NCBI GenBank assembly: GCA_008330645.1
Contig: VLTN01000132.1
Span: 1 to 21,547, forward strand
Origin: Cafeteria roenbergensis
Taxonomy: Eukaryota > Sar > Bigyra > Bicosoecida > Cafeteriaceae
Reading direction: 5' to 3'
Length of the DNA: 21,547 bases
Position numbers and translations under genes: made by a program. The notes beneath the pieces are model-generated. The model did not search any database. It was not told the origin of the DNA and worked only from the letters and a program-made list of their open reading frames with translations. Each line of letters begins with the position of its first letter. Position 1 is the stretch's first letter. Positions 10,101 through 15,930 of the stretch are shown here, in pieces.

Positions 10101-10522
10101 ACCGCCGGCCGACCACCAGTGCTGCTACTGCGTGTGGCGGACGCACCTTTTCAGCCTGTTCAGCCCGTGGAGACGAGGGGAGCCAAGGATCGCCACGGAC
10201 AACAAGCGAAGAATCGCAGGAAGCCATTGGTTCCCCATTGCGGTCTCTCCGCGCAGGCAATGACACACTCGTGGGGTTCTCGCCTCTGCTTTCGGCGGCC
10301 GCATCCCACACCGCCGGCCATTCCTCCTCGCCTGATGCAAAGGCCCCTTCTTCTGCTGGAATCGGTGCTCGAGCCGACCTCAAAGACGGACAACGACCAC
10401 GCTCCATGCTGACGTTGGATGCAGCTGCAGCCGCAGGCCGTGCCCAGAGCGGAGCTCACGTTGTCCCCGCGGACAACCCACTCCTTCGCCCGAGAAGGGC
10501 AGTTCCTCTCCTCAAGCAGTGA
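3953..10522 (+). CDS. Giant Cys-rich, IPT/Ig-like, multi-pass membrane protein (TRP-like architecture), C-terminal part
   Basis: This is the longest open frame: 2189 codons from an in-frame GTG. The first about 30 residues are shadow translation, and real similarity starts at about 4043. Residues about 31-890 hold roughly thirteen Cys-rich blocks (CSDGLLNG, CTDGVKGG, CFDGRRNG, CYNGIRDG and others). Residues about 890-955 are Ser/Ala/Gly-rich. Residues about 957-1065 resemble an IPT/TIG domain (SSEPAGGMSGGT, then CAVPACSRGT). About 1065-1195 resemble a filamin/Big-like sandwich (PLVELVDDNGERV ... GGVADFSGIRV). A Cys cluster follows (AGTCCAAGDD ... LDECGLC). From about 1480 to 1970 there are some nine or ten hydrophobic helices, then a Ser/Arg/Gly-rich tail. 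Giant ectodomains followed by a multi-pass region recall protist TRP-like or polycystin-like channels; I infer a cell-surface sensor or channel, not proven. The protein continues upstream in other frames. It ends at TGA 10520-10522, facing the convergent LINE array. Confidence 0.75.
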   Translation: MSTAPARGALVRSSRARRSQRATATILSVQGRCFCSPFTQACEVPTCSDGLLNGLETCIDGGGPACADKCANNASCETASDCASQVCSGGVCQAPSCSDGIQQGVFGEAYFETDVDCGGNCSGCHSGSACLASSDCATGLVCFMGTCKASSLSPGTGGSGGGATAPQLVDNSTTNVADFGACVFDRQCRSLVCRAVGAAQGDLTSANPGICAPASLSDGVRNGEEPCVDRRPGEHKCQLGESCLVAADCSTGGACTNATCQAPTCSDGILDPSRETDVDCGTAGSLVPSSVNACSPCAVGRKCASADDCSTALCVSGVCAPLPTCTDGVKGGEETCVDGGGPTCPACGDFASCQLDRDCTSGNCNPLAKRCEPPSCFDGRRNGDETGVDCGGQTSCARCSAGSRCSVGADCASKSCSGGFCAAPSCSDGIAQADEAPGGDCGGPRCSLCKPGVSCTSHSQCEGQCTGGVCQAPSCYNGIRDGLEQGVDCGEPSSGCPQCLPGDRCTTNAACLGGSCSGGLCARLSIEAMRNISSGSARLEAGSSSVGDAGSTSFCPLFNGTCGGLCGACPEGGECDASTDCGPGLRCSSRTCVSTCENRCGEAGCPKCEAGQAAPSDAACVTGSRDPFTLMCAMPADHCNNGVLDSALGETAVDLGGPCGSLLASGRACRASAQCLSGFCNPASARCTKEHCADGVLSGDESCVDGGGSCEAACPPRSDCLVDSDCMQGSLCRAGTCSLPSNCSNGRLDPGELAVDVGPACGPTGVGGTCSRASQCASGECRFAFSGASLGTCGTGSCFDGIWQEGREADLDCGAVCGTARLCSVFARCSAATDCVSKSCLGGVCQPASACSPGQCGGACAPCPLEHSCTQASDCLSGFCAFGRCALRLTTSDARVVVPSSAAASSASQAGTSSASGSASTAGTTGQGSSQAADWGASGLASMGFLQGSSSSVITAGTPYVISSEPAGGMSGGTASSITFKGGDFDVSASAVYRVVAADVQSRQRVDGTAAGTCDPPGDDFVTCAVPACSRGTVLFLLQYSASGSQTGPWSTAEPFYASTGRYKVSGQAGAATGLRVVASCGALIQGETLSPSPLVELVDDNGERVTTDSSTVVHISLFSSAEQTEVAGLEAVARVTQRGGGTSVRATGGVADFSGIRVASSGSVVGSGFQLVFSAQPASGGATIATMSFPVRAFVSLDSDSADTAAMGCSTDLDVAGTCCAAGDDSDVVLDECGLCPESAEASRQGCGIRVTVPVEVSSSSPIAVPAAGARISAAQLAWRVTQGLADAAGYELSGTRATGARVLEAGTAPQRALWEAGRPASASATVAPGTTVLVSVLVPPPEGGWAISGPMQRDSALKRLRSATTNSSSSLWNGTAFASGSPSSGPMEISAALDANAASPDFGGEAVCRGVCSGLEMALGCTGCSIDDPEGLSSNATKFGFCVREQGSAGEFVVRDAPQCPHLPVADFGQATELESIMAWIHPVLLGVAAAAALAQGTIDQCRAASGKAPLHSGSFATVTAVLPAVAAFGAGVLDVADHGQFAVALSLLHVAMPPLLKLDGQLLLASTGILGWLWNFVQPALQISVSQTAPGASAGQPNSSLALATDSGCESAWQAFPDDPVGTLTSWGCGAQAPHALSVMSIMASVPAQALLAVALVSLVALQAVIGAFFGAMGVARCCILHRTSSSKAEVANESGRSLATTASRVRAGRASELSSRADDGPMFSPAPALWDAFARTAVNTVVLFFLTVATLSLAEVARQPCAPGAGGPLLGWASLGVLVVGCFALVTVSGCRTRPFGRCLRPCKGPRPLVTQPPALLPRGFAYSSHGVRLTDPTGRLNHATCAGRSLPSVLLVDKFSTAALLVGLSKYPAVQVGTMLSKQVALLAWLAATQGFAFRFSHTVAIATSAARSVVLVLVLALVPPHEAEETPTLRAVGGLAYAIQVLLALLLLALVLLQFGPVAKLFISCECGRRVSSTAMCTGDSAGERARPSLGNAKRGKPACEDHLEQQVNRVAQFANPMLQSGGGRGQGKRPTVAVGSAKAGPSNRRPTTSAATACGGRTFSACSARGDEGSQGSPRTTSEESQEAIGSPLRSLRAGNDTLVGFSPLLSAAASHTAGHSSSPDAKAPSSAGIGARADLKDGQRPRSMLTLDAAAAAGRAQSGAHVVPADNPLLRPRRAVPLLKQ
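6821..7530 (+). other. IPT/TIG-like plus filamin/Big-like ectodomain modules
   Basis: The stretch from about 6821 reads GTPYVISSEPAGGMSGGT, then SITFKGGDFDVSASAVYRV and a CAVPACSRG core. This is the P..G...GGT..I...G..F pattern of an IPT/TIG fold. From about 7135 the pattern PLVELVDDNGERVTTDS ... TSVRATGGVADFSGIRV ... FQLVFSAQPA matches the filamin/Big-like beta-sandwich repeat found next to membrane regions in large protist surface proteins. Assignments rest on pattern recognition only. Confidence 0.5.
8390..9870 (+). other. Multi-pass membrane region of the giant protein
   Basis: I count nine or ten hydrophobic segments. They include MAWIHPVLLGVAAAAALAQG (8390), TAVLPAVAAFGAGVLDVA, FAVALSLLHVAMPPLLKL, LLLASTGILGWLWNFVQPAL, ALLAVALVSLVALQAVIGAF, TVVLFFLTVATLSLAEVA, LGVLVVGCFALVTVSG, KQVALLAWLAATQGFAF, AARSVVLVLVLALVP and IQVLLALLLLALVLLQFG. 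A luminal-type loop with two Cys (SGCESAW ... SWGCGAQ) follows the fourth segment. A basic Ser/Arg-rich loop follows the fifth. The LLHVAMPP ... GWLWNFVQP stretch is reminiscent of fungal and protist TRP-like (PF06011-type) membrane domains, but a profile search is needed to name the family. Confidence 0.6.
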
Positions 10523-10923
10523 CCCTCTCCGTCTCCCGCCTTCTCTCTCTCTCTTCCCCACCTCACCCTCAGTTCGCCAGCACTGCAAAGTGAACTACCA
10601 ACAGCGCAAGAGAGGGGTTTATGATTCGACAAGCATGCAGTCCGCTCTGTGGACACTAGCCGAAACCGCACATGATTCGTGATATCATGCAACGAGCTGC
10701 GACCGACTAATGTTCCCAGTCCGATGCGCTCCTTGAAGCATGTGCCAGCGCCGAGGCTTAGGGGGCGCGTGCCGCGCCCTCAATGCACAGGGCTGGCCTC
10801 AGCTGCTCGCCTCGGCGCTCGCGGGCCTGCTCAGGGCATTGCATCGACTGAGAGCGCTGTGGGGTTTTGATCCGTTGTGTGATGTGCATCTCGTTGTCTG
10901 ACCCAAGTCTTGCATTCATGGAG
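10523..10923. other. Intergenic region between giant gene and LINE array
   Basis: About 400 bp with no convincing gene. It begins with a CT-rich tract just after the stop (10523-10570, including CTCTCTCTCT), which could be part of the 3' UTR. No AATAAA signal, tRNA or strong hairpin was seen. Short open frames here show no recognisable composition. The right boundary at about 10924 is where similarity to the LINE 3' UTR begins. Confidence 0.6.
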
Positions 10924-11356
10924 GTAGCATCATTGGGCTGGTCCAAAACACTCGTGCCGTGATACAGACTCATCAAGCACTGATCCAGCAACTCCATCAC
11001 CGATGAATCACAAACCCCGCCAAACCCGCAATCCCAAGTCCCAAGTCCCAGATCCCTGCCATCACATTGCCTCGAGTCGCCACTCAGCCGCCCCTGCTCA
11101 CCGCAAACGCTCCACCTGCTGTCGCAGGTACTGCGTCTGCCCGATCAGCTGGGTCGCCAGTCCCTTGGCGATGACCTCGTTCAGCCTCGACAGCCAGCGG
11201 AAGGCCCAGCGCGCACGCTCCCTCGGCCGGTCGCCGAAGGCCGTGTCCGCCACCTCCTTGAGGAAGGCGAAGGCCGCCGGTCCCATGCGTCCCGTGGTCG
11301 TGACGACGAAGGGCACAATGGAGCTCAAGTTGTCCTTTGTAGCTGAGCTCTTCTTG
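10924..11356 (-). mobile_element. LINE copy IV: 5'-truncated, divergent 3' UTR
   Basis: On the minus strand this copy starts abruptly inside the ORF at 11356. The other copies continue GTACTCCCTC (plus-strand view) after CTTCTTG, but here CAGG and the next copy's 3' end follow. It keeps the last 86 codons and a 3' UTR. The UTR part 10990-11097 matches copies I and II closely, but the terminal part 10924-10985 is clearly diverged and shorter: GCATCATTGGGCTGGTC replaces the ACATCGTTGGGGGGGGTC found in the others. It is the host-proximal end of the array and probably the oldest or a different subfamily. Confidence 0.85.
11098..11356 (-). pseudogene. LINE copy IV: C-terminal fragment of RT-endonuclease ORF
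   Basis: Encodes only the C-terminal 86 residues of the LINE protein in the correct frame, KKSSATKDNLSSIVPFV through QYLRQQVERLR, ending at the stop 11098-11100. This is the region after the endonuclease core, with the SSIVPFV.TTTGRMGPAAFAF motif that many RLE-bearing LINE proteins carry near their C-terminus. It differs from copies I and II by a few substitutions (VTTT for ITTT, KEV for KKV, ERLR for ERMR) and has no frameshift. Without RT or nuclease it is a dead fragment. Confidence 0.85.
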
Positions 11357-11360
11357 CAGG

Positions 11361-11507
11361 ATGAACATCGTTGGGGGGGGTCAAAAGCTCGCGTAACCAT
11401 GCCACACACTCGATTCACAGACTCACCAATCACCAATCCAGCAACTCCATCACCGATGAGTCACAAACCGCGCCAAACCCACAATCCCAAGTCTCAAGTC
11501 CCAGATC
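11361..11507 (-). mobile_element. LINE copy III: 147-bp 3' UTR remnant
   Basis: These 147 bases are identical to the 3' end of copy II (11513-11659), offset by exactly 152 bp. The sequence runs from the terminal ATGAACATCGTTGGGGGGGG (plus-strand view) to CCCAGATC. It is then interrupted by CCAGA and the 3' end of copy II. It contains no coding sequence. It is either an extremely 5'-truncated insertion or a product of template jumping; a simple tandem duplication is the alternative. Confidence 0.8.
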
Positions 11508-11512
11508 CCAGA

Positions 11513-11702
11513 ATGAACATCGTTGGGGGGGGTCAAAAGCTCGCGTAACCATGCCACACACTCGATTCACAGACTCACCAATCACCAATCCAGCAACTCC
11601 ATCACCGATGAGTCACAAACCGCGCCAAACCCACAATCCCAAGTCTCAAGTCCCAGATCACTCCCATCACACTGCCACGAGTCGCCAATCAGCCGCCCCT
11701 GC
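11513..11702 (-). repeat. LINE copy II 3' UTR with heptamer-like subrepeats
   Basis: This is the 190-bp segment between the ORF stop and the element terminus. In plus-strand view it has two CACCAAT/CACCAATC repeats (about 11577-11591), a TCCCAAG/TCTCAAG/TCCCAGA run (about 11638-11658) and a run of eight G close to the terminus (11525-11532). Copy I carries the equivalent at 15931-16119, with small changes in the heptamers. As in other LINEs, the 3' UTR RNA is the likely recognition element for the element's own RT (inference). Confidence 0.8.
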
Positions 11703-12668
11703 TCACCGCATACGCTCCACCTGCTGTCGCAGGTACTGCGTCTGCCCGATCAGCTGGGTCGCCAGTCCCTTGGCGATGACCTCGTTCAGCCTCGACAGCC
11801 AGCGGAAGGCCCAGCGCGCACGCTCCCTCGGCCGGTCACCGAAGGCCGTGTCCGCCACCTTCTTGAGGAAGGCGAAGGCCGCCGGTCCCATGCGTCCCGT
11901 GGTCGTGATGACGAAGGGCACAATGGAGCTCATGTTGTCCTTTGTAGCTGAGCTCTTCTTGTACTCCCTCATCTTGTCATTCTCACGGCGCTCGAGAAAG
12001 GCGTCCATGTTCTGCAGGCCCTGCGTCACGTAGGACTTGCTCACCGCCGAGGTGATCTGCACGTCGACGAGACAGGTGGTCTCGAAGTCGACGTGCACCC
12101 GCAGGTCCGGTCGCTTGCGCGCGGCCTCGCTGGACCCCGGCTGGGACCCGAAGCGCGTCTGCCCGTCCTGCCAGCTGGAGGGCTCCACCACCGACTGTAG
12201 TCCCGCCGAGCGCACCGCCGCGTGCAGGACGTCGCGGACGTCGTTGTGCGCCCGGATGGTGGAGCCCTTGCCGCAGCGGCAACGCGCCAGGTGGTGTGCC
12301 ACGCCGAGACCCCGCCGATGTGGACGGTGCCTCTCGCGGTGGTGTCCCGCTGCACGCACGCGCAGTTGATCGACACGCCGTCTGGCACCACGTGGTCGGC
12401 CTCGGAGGCTCCGATGCGGTAGCGTTCCACCACCGCGAACTCCTCGTCTGTGAGCCCGCGGGGTCCCATCATCGTGTTGCGGAGCCAGTAGTGCGTTCCC
12501 GGCACGCACGCCTCTCGGAACGCGACCAGGTCGCTCATGACGCGCAGCATGGCCGGGTCGTCGATGTTGGCGACACGCTTCTCCGGCGTGCCCTTGGCCA
12601 GCGCCTCGGCCCTGCAGCGTGCTGTGCAGGCCCTGCGCGCCTTGGCCAGACGGCGCAGGAAGACGCAC
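11703..12668 (-). CDS. LINE copy II: endonuclease (RLE) segment
   Basis: The true frame runs from about 12304 to the stop at 11703; the part to the right is shadow translation. It reads HHLARCRCGKG, RAHNDVRDVL, RKRPDLRVHVDFE, CLVDVQITSAVSKSY, then SSIVPFVITTTGRMGP and a helical tail ending QQVERMR. This matches the restriction-like endonuclease of RLE-type LINEs. The H-x3-C half of a CCHC knuckle is followed by an R-H-N-like motif and a PD-(D/E)XK core, with Asp in RPD and DVQ as catalytic candidates and a Lys downstream. The enzyme nicks target DNA to prime reverse transcription. A one-base loss near 12304 (CCGAGACC here, CCGGAGACC in copy I) separates it from the upstream frame. Confidence 0.8.
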   Translation of the reverse strand: MRLPAPSGQGAQGLHSTLQGRGAGQGHAGEACRQHRRPGHAARHERPGRVPRGVRAGNALLAPQHDDGTPRAHRRGVRGGGTLPHRSLRGRPRGARRRVDQLRVRAAGHHRERHRPHRRGLGVAHHLARCRCGKGSTIRAHNDVRDVLHAAVRSAGLQSVVEPSSWQDGQTRFGSQPGSSEAARKRPDLRVHVDFETTCLVDVQITSAVSKSYVTQGLQNMDAFLERRENDKMREYKKSSATKDNMSSIVPFVITTTGRMGPAAFAFLKKVADTAFGDRPRERARWAFRWLSRLNEVIAKGLATQLIGQTQYLRQQVERMR

Positions 12669-14092
12669 TCGTGCTTGATGCGCAGCATGTCATCGTGGTG
12701 CAGCACCATCTTGCGCTGCCAGGGCGCCTCGGTCTGCTCGTTCGCCCGCGCCGTCACCCCGTCGCCGTACAGGCACTTGCGGAGCTTGGCCTTCAGCTCG
12801 CCCGGCAGCTTACCCAGGGTGTCGGGCAAGAAGCCCTCGAACCCTGTCGCTGCGGCCAGGCAGCGGGCTCCCTTGCAGGCCCTGATGAACTCCTCCACCA
12901 GGTTTGCAGTTGCCTCCATGTCATCCGACGACTCGTCGTCAGATCTGAGCTCCATCATCGCCTCCAGCGCCAGCTCCTCGATCTCGGCGCGCAGCTCTTC
13001 CAGGCCCTCGACAGCCCCCGCGATGTCCGACCTCCACACGTGCGCCAGCTGGTAGCGCTTCTTCACCCTGGCGGCATGAAGGTCGGCCTCCTTGCCCACG
13101 ACGCAGTCCTTGTCCGGCCTGAAGTACCGTGCCTCGGTGCAGGCGTCCTTGTACTCCTTGCTGTCCCGCTCGTAGTCCCGGTAGGCTCCCTTGGCGACCT
13201 CCTCGCATCGCAGCAGGATGTCGCCCACCTCCTTGGTCGCATCGCTGCGGTCTGAGCGCTTCAGCGAGCTCCTCACGAGTTTCTTGAGCGAGATGCCCTT
13301 CCAGTTGGGGTCGTTGCCGTCCGCGTCCGCGTCGGGTCCGTCCCTGGCCAACCCGATCGCCGGCGTTCGCCTGACCGAGTAGACCTGTGCCGCATCCGCT
13401 CTCGGCTGTGCGGCATCAGATGTCTCTTGGCCGGTTGGAGCGCCAGCCGCACTAGCTGCCGCTGCGCCGCCGCCGCTCGTCGTCATCTCGGTCGCCGCTC
13501 CCGCCGCGCTGGCGGCAGCCGCACCTCCGCCGACCGTCTGGCCTCCGCTTGTCGGTGTTGGCTGATGCCCCGGTTCAGCCGCTCCCCCCGTACCGCTGAC
13601 GAGCCAGCCGTCCAGCGTACCTGCAAGCTGCTGCCCGTGCGCCGGCCCCTCCTCGCAGTCCTCCTTGGACTCGCTCTCTCCGACCGCCGGGTGGTCCACC
13701 CACGGCGTGCCGCCCGCTGCAGCAGCCGCCGCACCCGACTCATCCTCCGCTTCCGCCTCGCCGGCGTTGGCTGGTCCCGCTCCGGCACCACTCCCCGACG
13801 CCGCTTCGCCTCCGCCTCCACCAGTGCCGGGTCCGTCGAGGGCCTCCTCCGGCGGTGGTGCCATCTCGAACCGCCCTTTCCGCATGTCCCGAACGGCCTC
13901 GATGAAGCCCGCTGTCGCCTCGAAGCGGAACTGCGCCACGCCAGGCAGGCCCATGCCCCCGGCTTTGCAGCCCTGCTCAGCATCTTTGCCAGCCTCATCT
14001 GAGCGTAGCCTCCCTTCTTCAAGGCCGGGTTGGACGCTGCCGATGCGAGCCGAGTCACACCGTCGGCTTCCCGGCCCAGGAGCGCCCACCAC
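12041..14092 (-). CDS. LINE copy II: post-RT linker and start of endonuclease region
   Basis: The real frame covers about 13975 down to 12304. It starts at EQGCKAGGMGLPGVAQFRF, passes through a Gly/Ala/Glu-rich low-complexity region (about 13400-13860), and enters a charged, probably helical or coiled-coil region. That region includes KKLVRSSLKRSDRSDATKE, EGLEELRAEIEELALEAMME and FLRRLAKARRACTARCRAEA. It then reaches RVMSDLVAFREACVPGTHYW and INCAC, the first half of the CCHC knuckle, before the frame is lost near 12304. The roughly 350-residue charged linker between RT and RLE has no domain that I recognise. The reading frame joins RT and RLE into one polyprotein in the ancestral element. Confidence 0.8.
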   Translation of the reverse strand: MVGAPGPGSRRCDSARIGSVQPGLEEGRLRSDEAGKDAEQGCKAGGMGLPGVAQFRFEATAGFIEAVRDMRKGRFEMAPPPEEALDGPGTGGGGGEAASGSGAGAGPANAGEAEAEDESGAAAAAAGGTPWVDHPAVGESESKEDCEEGPAHGQQLAGTLDGWLVSGTGGAAEPGHQPTPTSGGQTVGGGAAAASAAGAATEMTTSGGGAAAASAAGAPTGQETSDAAQPRADAAQVYSVRRTPAIGLARDGPDADADGNDPNWKGISLKKLVRSSLKRSDRSDATKEVGDILLRCEEVAKGAYRDYERDSKEYKDACTEARYFRPDKDCVVGKEADLHAARVKKRYQLAHVWRSDIAGAVEGLEELRAEIEELALEAMMELRSDDESSDDMEATANLVEEFIRACKGARCLAAATGFEGFLPDTLGKLPGELKAKLRKCLYGDGVTARANEQTEAPWQRKMVLHHDDMLRIKHECVFLRRLAKARRACTARCRAEALAKGTPEKRVANIDDPAMLRVMSDLVAFREACVPGTHYWLRNTMMGPRGLTDEEFAVVERYRIGASEADHVVPDGVSINCACVQRDTTARGTVHIGGVSAWHTTWRVAAAARAPPSGRTTTSATSCTRRCARRDYSRWWSPPAGRTGRRASGPSRGPARPRASDRTCGCTSTSRPPVSSTCRSPRR

Positions 14093-15864
14093 GCCTCCCG
14101 CCTTGCGTGCTCGTCCGGCAGCCCCCGAACAAGCGCCTCGATGGCCTTGGACATGGCCTCACGGAAGCCGTCCTCGGTCACCGTGCACATCTCGTCCGAG
14201 AGCGCGTGGCCGATCGCATCCAGCTCCGTCTTGTGCGCAACCGCCGACAGGTTGGCCAGCAGCGCCGCATGGAACACCGCCAGCTCCTGGCCCGCCGCCG
14301 CACCCGCTGCTCTGTGCAGGTAGCTGAACTTCTGGCCCACCACCGACAGCAGCAGGTGGTGCGCCCGCTTGAGCCCGCAGACCTCGATGCCCGCGAGCAG
14401 GCGCTCCGCGGCCGGCCCAAACTCCTTCTCCAGTCGCTTCATCGAGTGCTCAAGTGCCACCTCCGGCGGGAGTTCCTCCCCCACAGGACACTGCAGCACC
14501 GCCACGCTCCGTTCGGTGAGGTGGCACCCCTCCAGCACCGAGGGTGGGGACCCTGGATCGTCCCTACTCCGCTTCATCTCCCGCCGAATTCTGGCTTTGG
14601 TTCTCTCGAGCTGTCCTCGCTTGCACAGCACCTGGGTCTTGTCGGCGTTCATCCGCAGCCCCACCGTGCTGAGCCGCTCGGCCAGCATCTGGGCTGCCTT
14701 GAAGGCGCTCCTCCTCGGGCCCACGAGCGTCGTGTCGTCGGCCATCTGCAAGATGAGCACATCTGGGAAGGCGCGCCTCACCTCGTCCACCAGGGGGTGC
14801 ACTGCGATCGCAAACAGTGCGCCCGCTGCCGGGTCGCCTTGACGCACGCCCCTGTTGGACTCCAGCTCAAAGACCTCGCCCTCGTCCGTGGCAAAGAGGA
14901 GCGGGCTGGACGAGCCGTACAGCGCCAGCACCGCCGGCACGAGCTTCTCGTCCAACCGCCGCACCTCCTCGATCATCGCGCGCCTGGAGACGGAGTTGTA
15001 GGCGTTGGCCATGTCCAACGCTACCACCACCGTTCTGATCTCTCCCTCCTCGAACGCGGTGCGGACAGCATGGACCAGCCTGCACGACCCGTCTCGGCAG
15101 CCCAGGAACTGGAAGCGCAGCTGGTCCAGCAGTCCGTGCTTCCCCAGGATGGTGTTCACCACCTTGCCCACCAGCTTGCCCAGGCCCGAGACCATGGCCA
15201 CCGGCCTGATCTTGCCGTTGCCCTTGGGAATCGCCATCAGGGTTGACGACCCGAGGACCCTGCGCTCCTCGGCAGAGAGGTCGTTCCTCAACGCCCTTCG
15301 GACAAATGACACGAGCGCATCCAGGTCCTTCTCGGCGATGTTCTCCAGCTGCTTTGCCACCATGCCGTCCGGGCCCACGGCCTTCTTGTGCGGCATCGAC
15401 TGGATCGCCGCCGACACCATTTCCCGGAGCTCGGAGTCGGTGAGGTCCGGCGCTTCTCCCTCCACTGTGCCGTCGACCACCTCGTCCTCGCTCGGGTGCA
15501 GGTTCATCAACGCTTCCAGCGTCTCCCTGTCCTGCGCGACGGTGCCCGCCGATGCCATGCTCTTCGCCAGGTCCTTGGCGGAAGTGCCGTTTTGACGCCG
15601 CAGATACGCCTTCAGGGCCGCTACCGTGGTGAGCTGCACCCTTATTCCCGCCGCTTGCTCGACGGTCGGGTGGCCCTCCGCGTTGCCTCTGCGCCCAGCA
15701 CCCGCCAGGGACGCCGCCGCTGCCATGGTGCCATGCTGTAAGGTGGGCTCGAGCGCCACCGGCACGTGCTCGCTCACCGCCTTGCGCTGCCGCAGTTTGT
15801 CCGCGGCAAAGGCCTCGCCGAAGGTGCACTGCCGGAGCAGCGCCTTGATGTACCACCACTGCAC
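13483..15864 (-). CDS. LINE copy II: reverse transcriptase segment
   Basis: Residues 1-629 (15864 to about 13977) are the true frame; the rest is shadow after loss of a T (CCCTGCTCAG here, CCCTTGCTCAG in copy I). RT motifs appear in order: KKAVGPDGM (160-168), LMAIPKGNGKIRPVAMVSGL (209-228), motif A VVVALDMANAYNSVSR with Asp284, motif B RGVRQGDPAAG (338-348), motif C LQMADDTTLVG with Asp376-Asp377, and motif D GLRMNADKTQVL (402-413). Motif E and a thumb-like helical region follow. The enzyme copies element RNA into DNA at the nicked target. The catalytic box is M-A-D-D rather than the usual Y/F-A-D-D, and copy I has the same. No true start codon is visible because the copy is 5'-truncated. 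Confidence 0.9.
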   Translation of the reverse strand: MQWWYIKALLRQCTFGEAFAADKLRQRKAVSEHVPVALEPTLQHGTMAAAASLAGAGRRGNAEGHPTVEQAAGIRVQLTTVAALKAYLRRQNGTSAKDLAKSMASAGTVAQDRETLEALMNLHPSEDEVVDGTVEGEAPDLTDSELREMVSAAIQSMPHKKAVGPDGMVAKQLENIAEKDLDALVSFVRRALRNDLSAEERRVLGSSTLMAIPKGNGKIRPVAMVSGLGKLVGKVVNTILGKHGLLDQLRFQFLGCRDGSCRLVHAVRTAFEEGEIRTVVVALDMANAYNSVSRRAMIEEVRRLDEKLVPAVLALYGSSSPLLFATDEGEVFELESNRGVRQGDPAAGALFAIAVHPLVDEVRRAFPDVLILQMADDTTLVGPRRSAFKAAQMLAERLSTVGLRMNADKTQVLCKRGQLERTKARIRREMKRSRDDPGSPPSVLEGCHLTERSVAVLQCPVGEELPPEVALEHSMKRLEKEFGPAAERLLAGIEVCGLKRAHHLLLSVVGQKFSYLHRAAGAAAGQELAVFHAALLANLSAVAHKTELDAIGHALSDEMCTVTEDGFREAMSKAIEALVRGLPDEHARREAWWALLGREADGVTRLASAASNPALKKGGYAQMRLAKMLSRAAKPGAWACLAWRSSASRRQRASSRPFGTCGKGGSRWHHRRRRPSTDPALVEAEAKRRRGVVPERDQPTPARRKRRMSRVRRLLQRAARRGWTTRRSERASPRRTARRGRRTGSSLQVRWTAGSSAVRGERLNRGISQHRQAEARRSAEVRLPPARRERRPR

Positions 15865-15930
15865 CGTGTCTCAGAAAGGCTTCTTGGAGTGGACATCCGC
15901 TTGCACCGCCCGTCCCCACACGTCGCAGAG

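Larger units (their letters stand above)
11513..15922 (-). mobile_element. LINE copy II: 5'-truncated RLE-type non-LTR retrotransposon
   Basis: A 4.4-kb copy almost identical to copy I, at an offset of about 4418 bp. Its 3' end (plus-strand 11513) is the shared ATGAACATCGTT terminus. Its 5' end stops at about 15922 inside the region coding for the Cys/His finger, next to GTCGCAGAG and the 3' end of copy I. About 60 bp near the 5' end is scrambled relative to copy I. It has no LTRs and no poly(A) tail. It carries RT and endonuclease coding sequence with two frame breaks (near 13975 and 12304) and a 190-bp 3' UTR (11513-11702). Confidence 0.9.

Noticed and set aside
1-10522. Bacterial (myxobacterial) origin of the window, suggested by the Cys-rich repeats and high GC
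   Set aside because: The gene ends in a large multi-pass region after IPT and filamin-like modules, and the rest of the window is an RLE-type LINE array, which is a eukaryotic element class.
11638-11660. Telomere-like heptamer repeats (TCCCAAG)
   Set aside because: Only two or three imperfect copies occur, always at the same place in the LINE 3' UTR, so they are element sequence and not a chromosome end.
12296-15246. Plus-strand open frames over the LINE copies (for example 12296-13255 and 14107-15246)
   Set aside because: They recur in both LINE copies as reverse complements of the RT/RLE ORF and show His/Arg/Leu-rich shadow composition.
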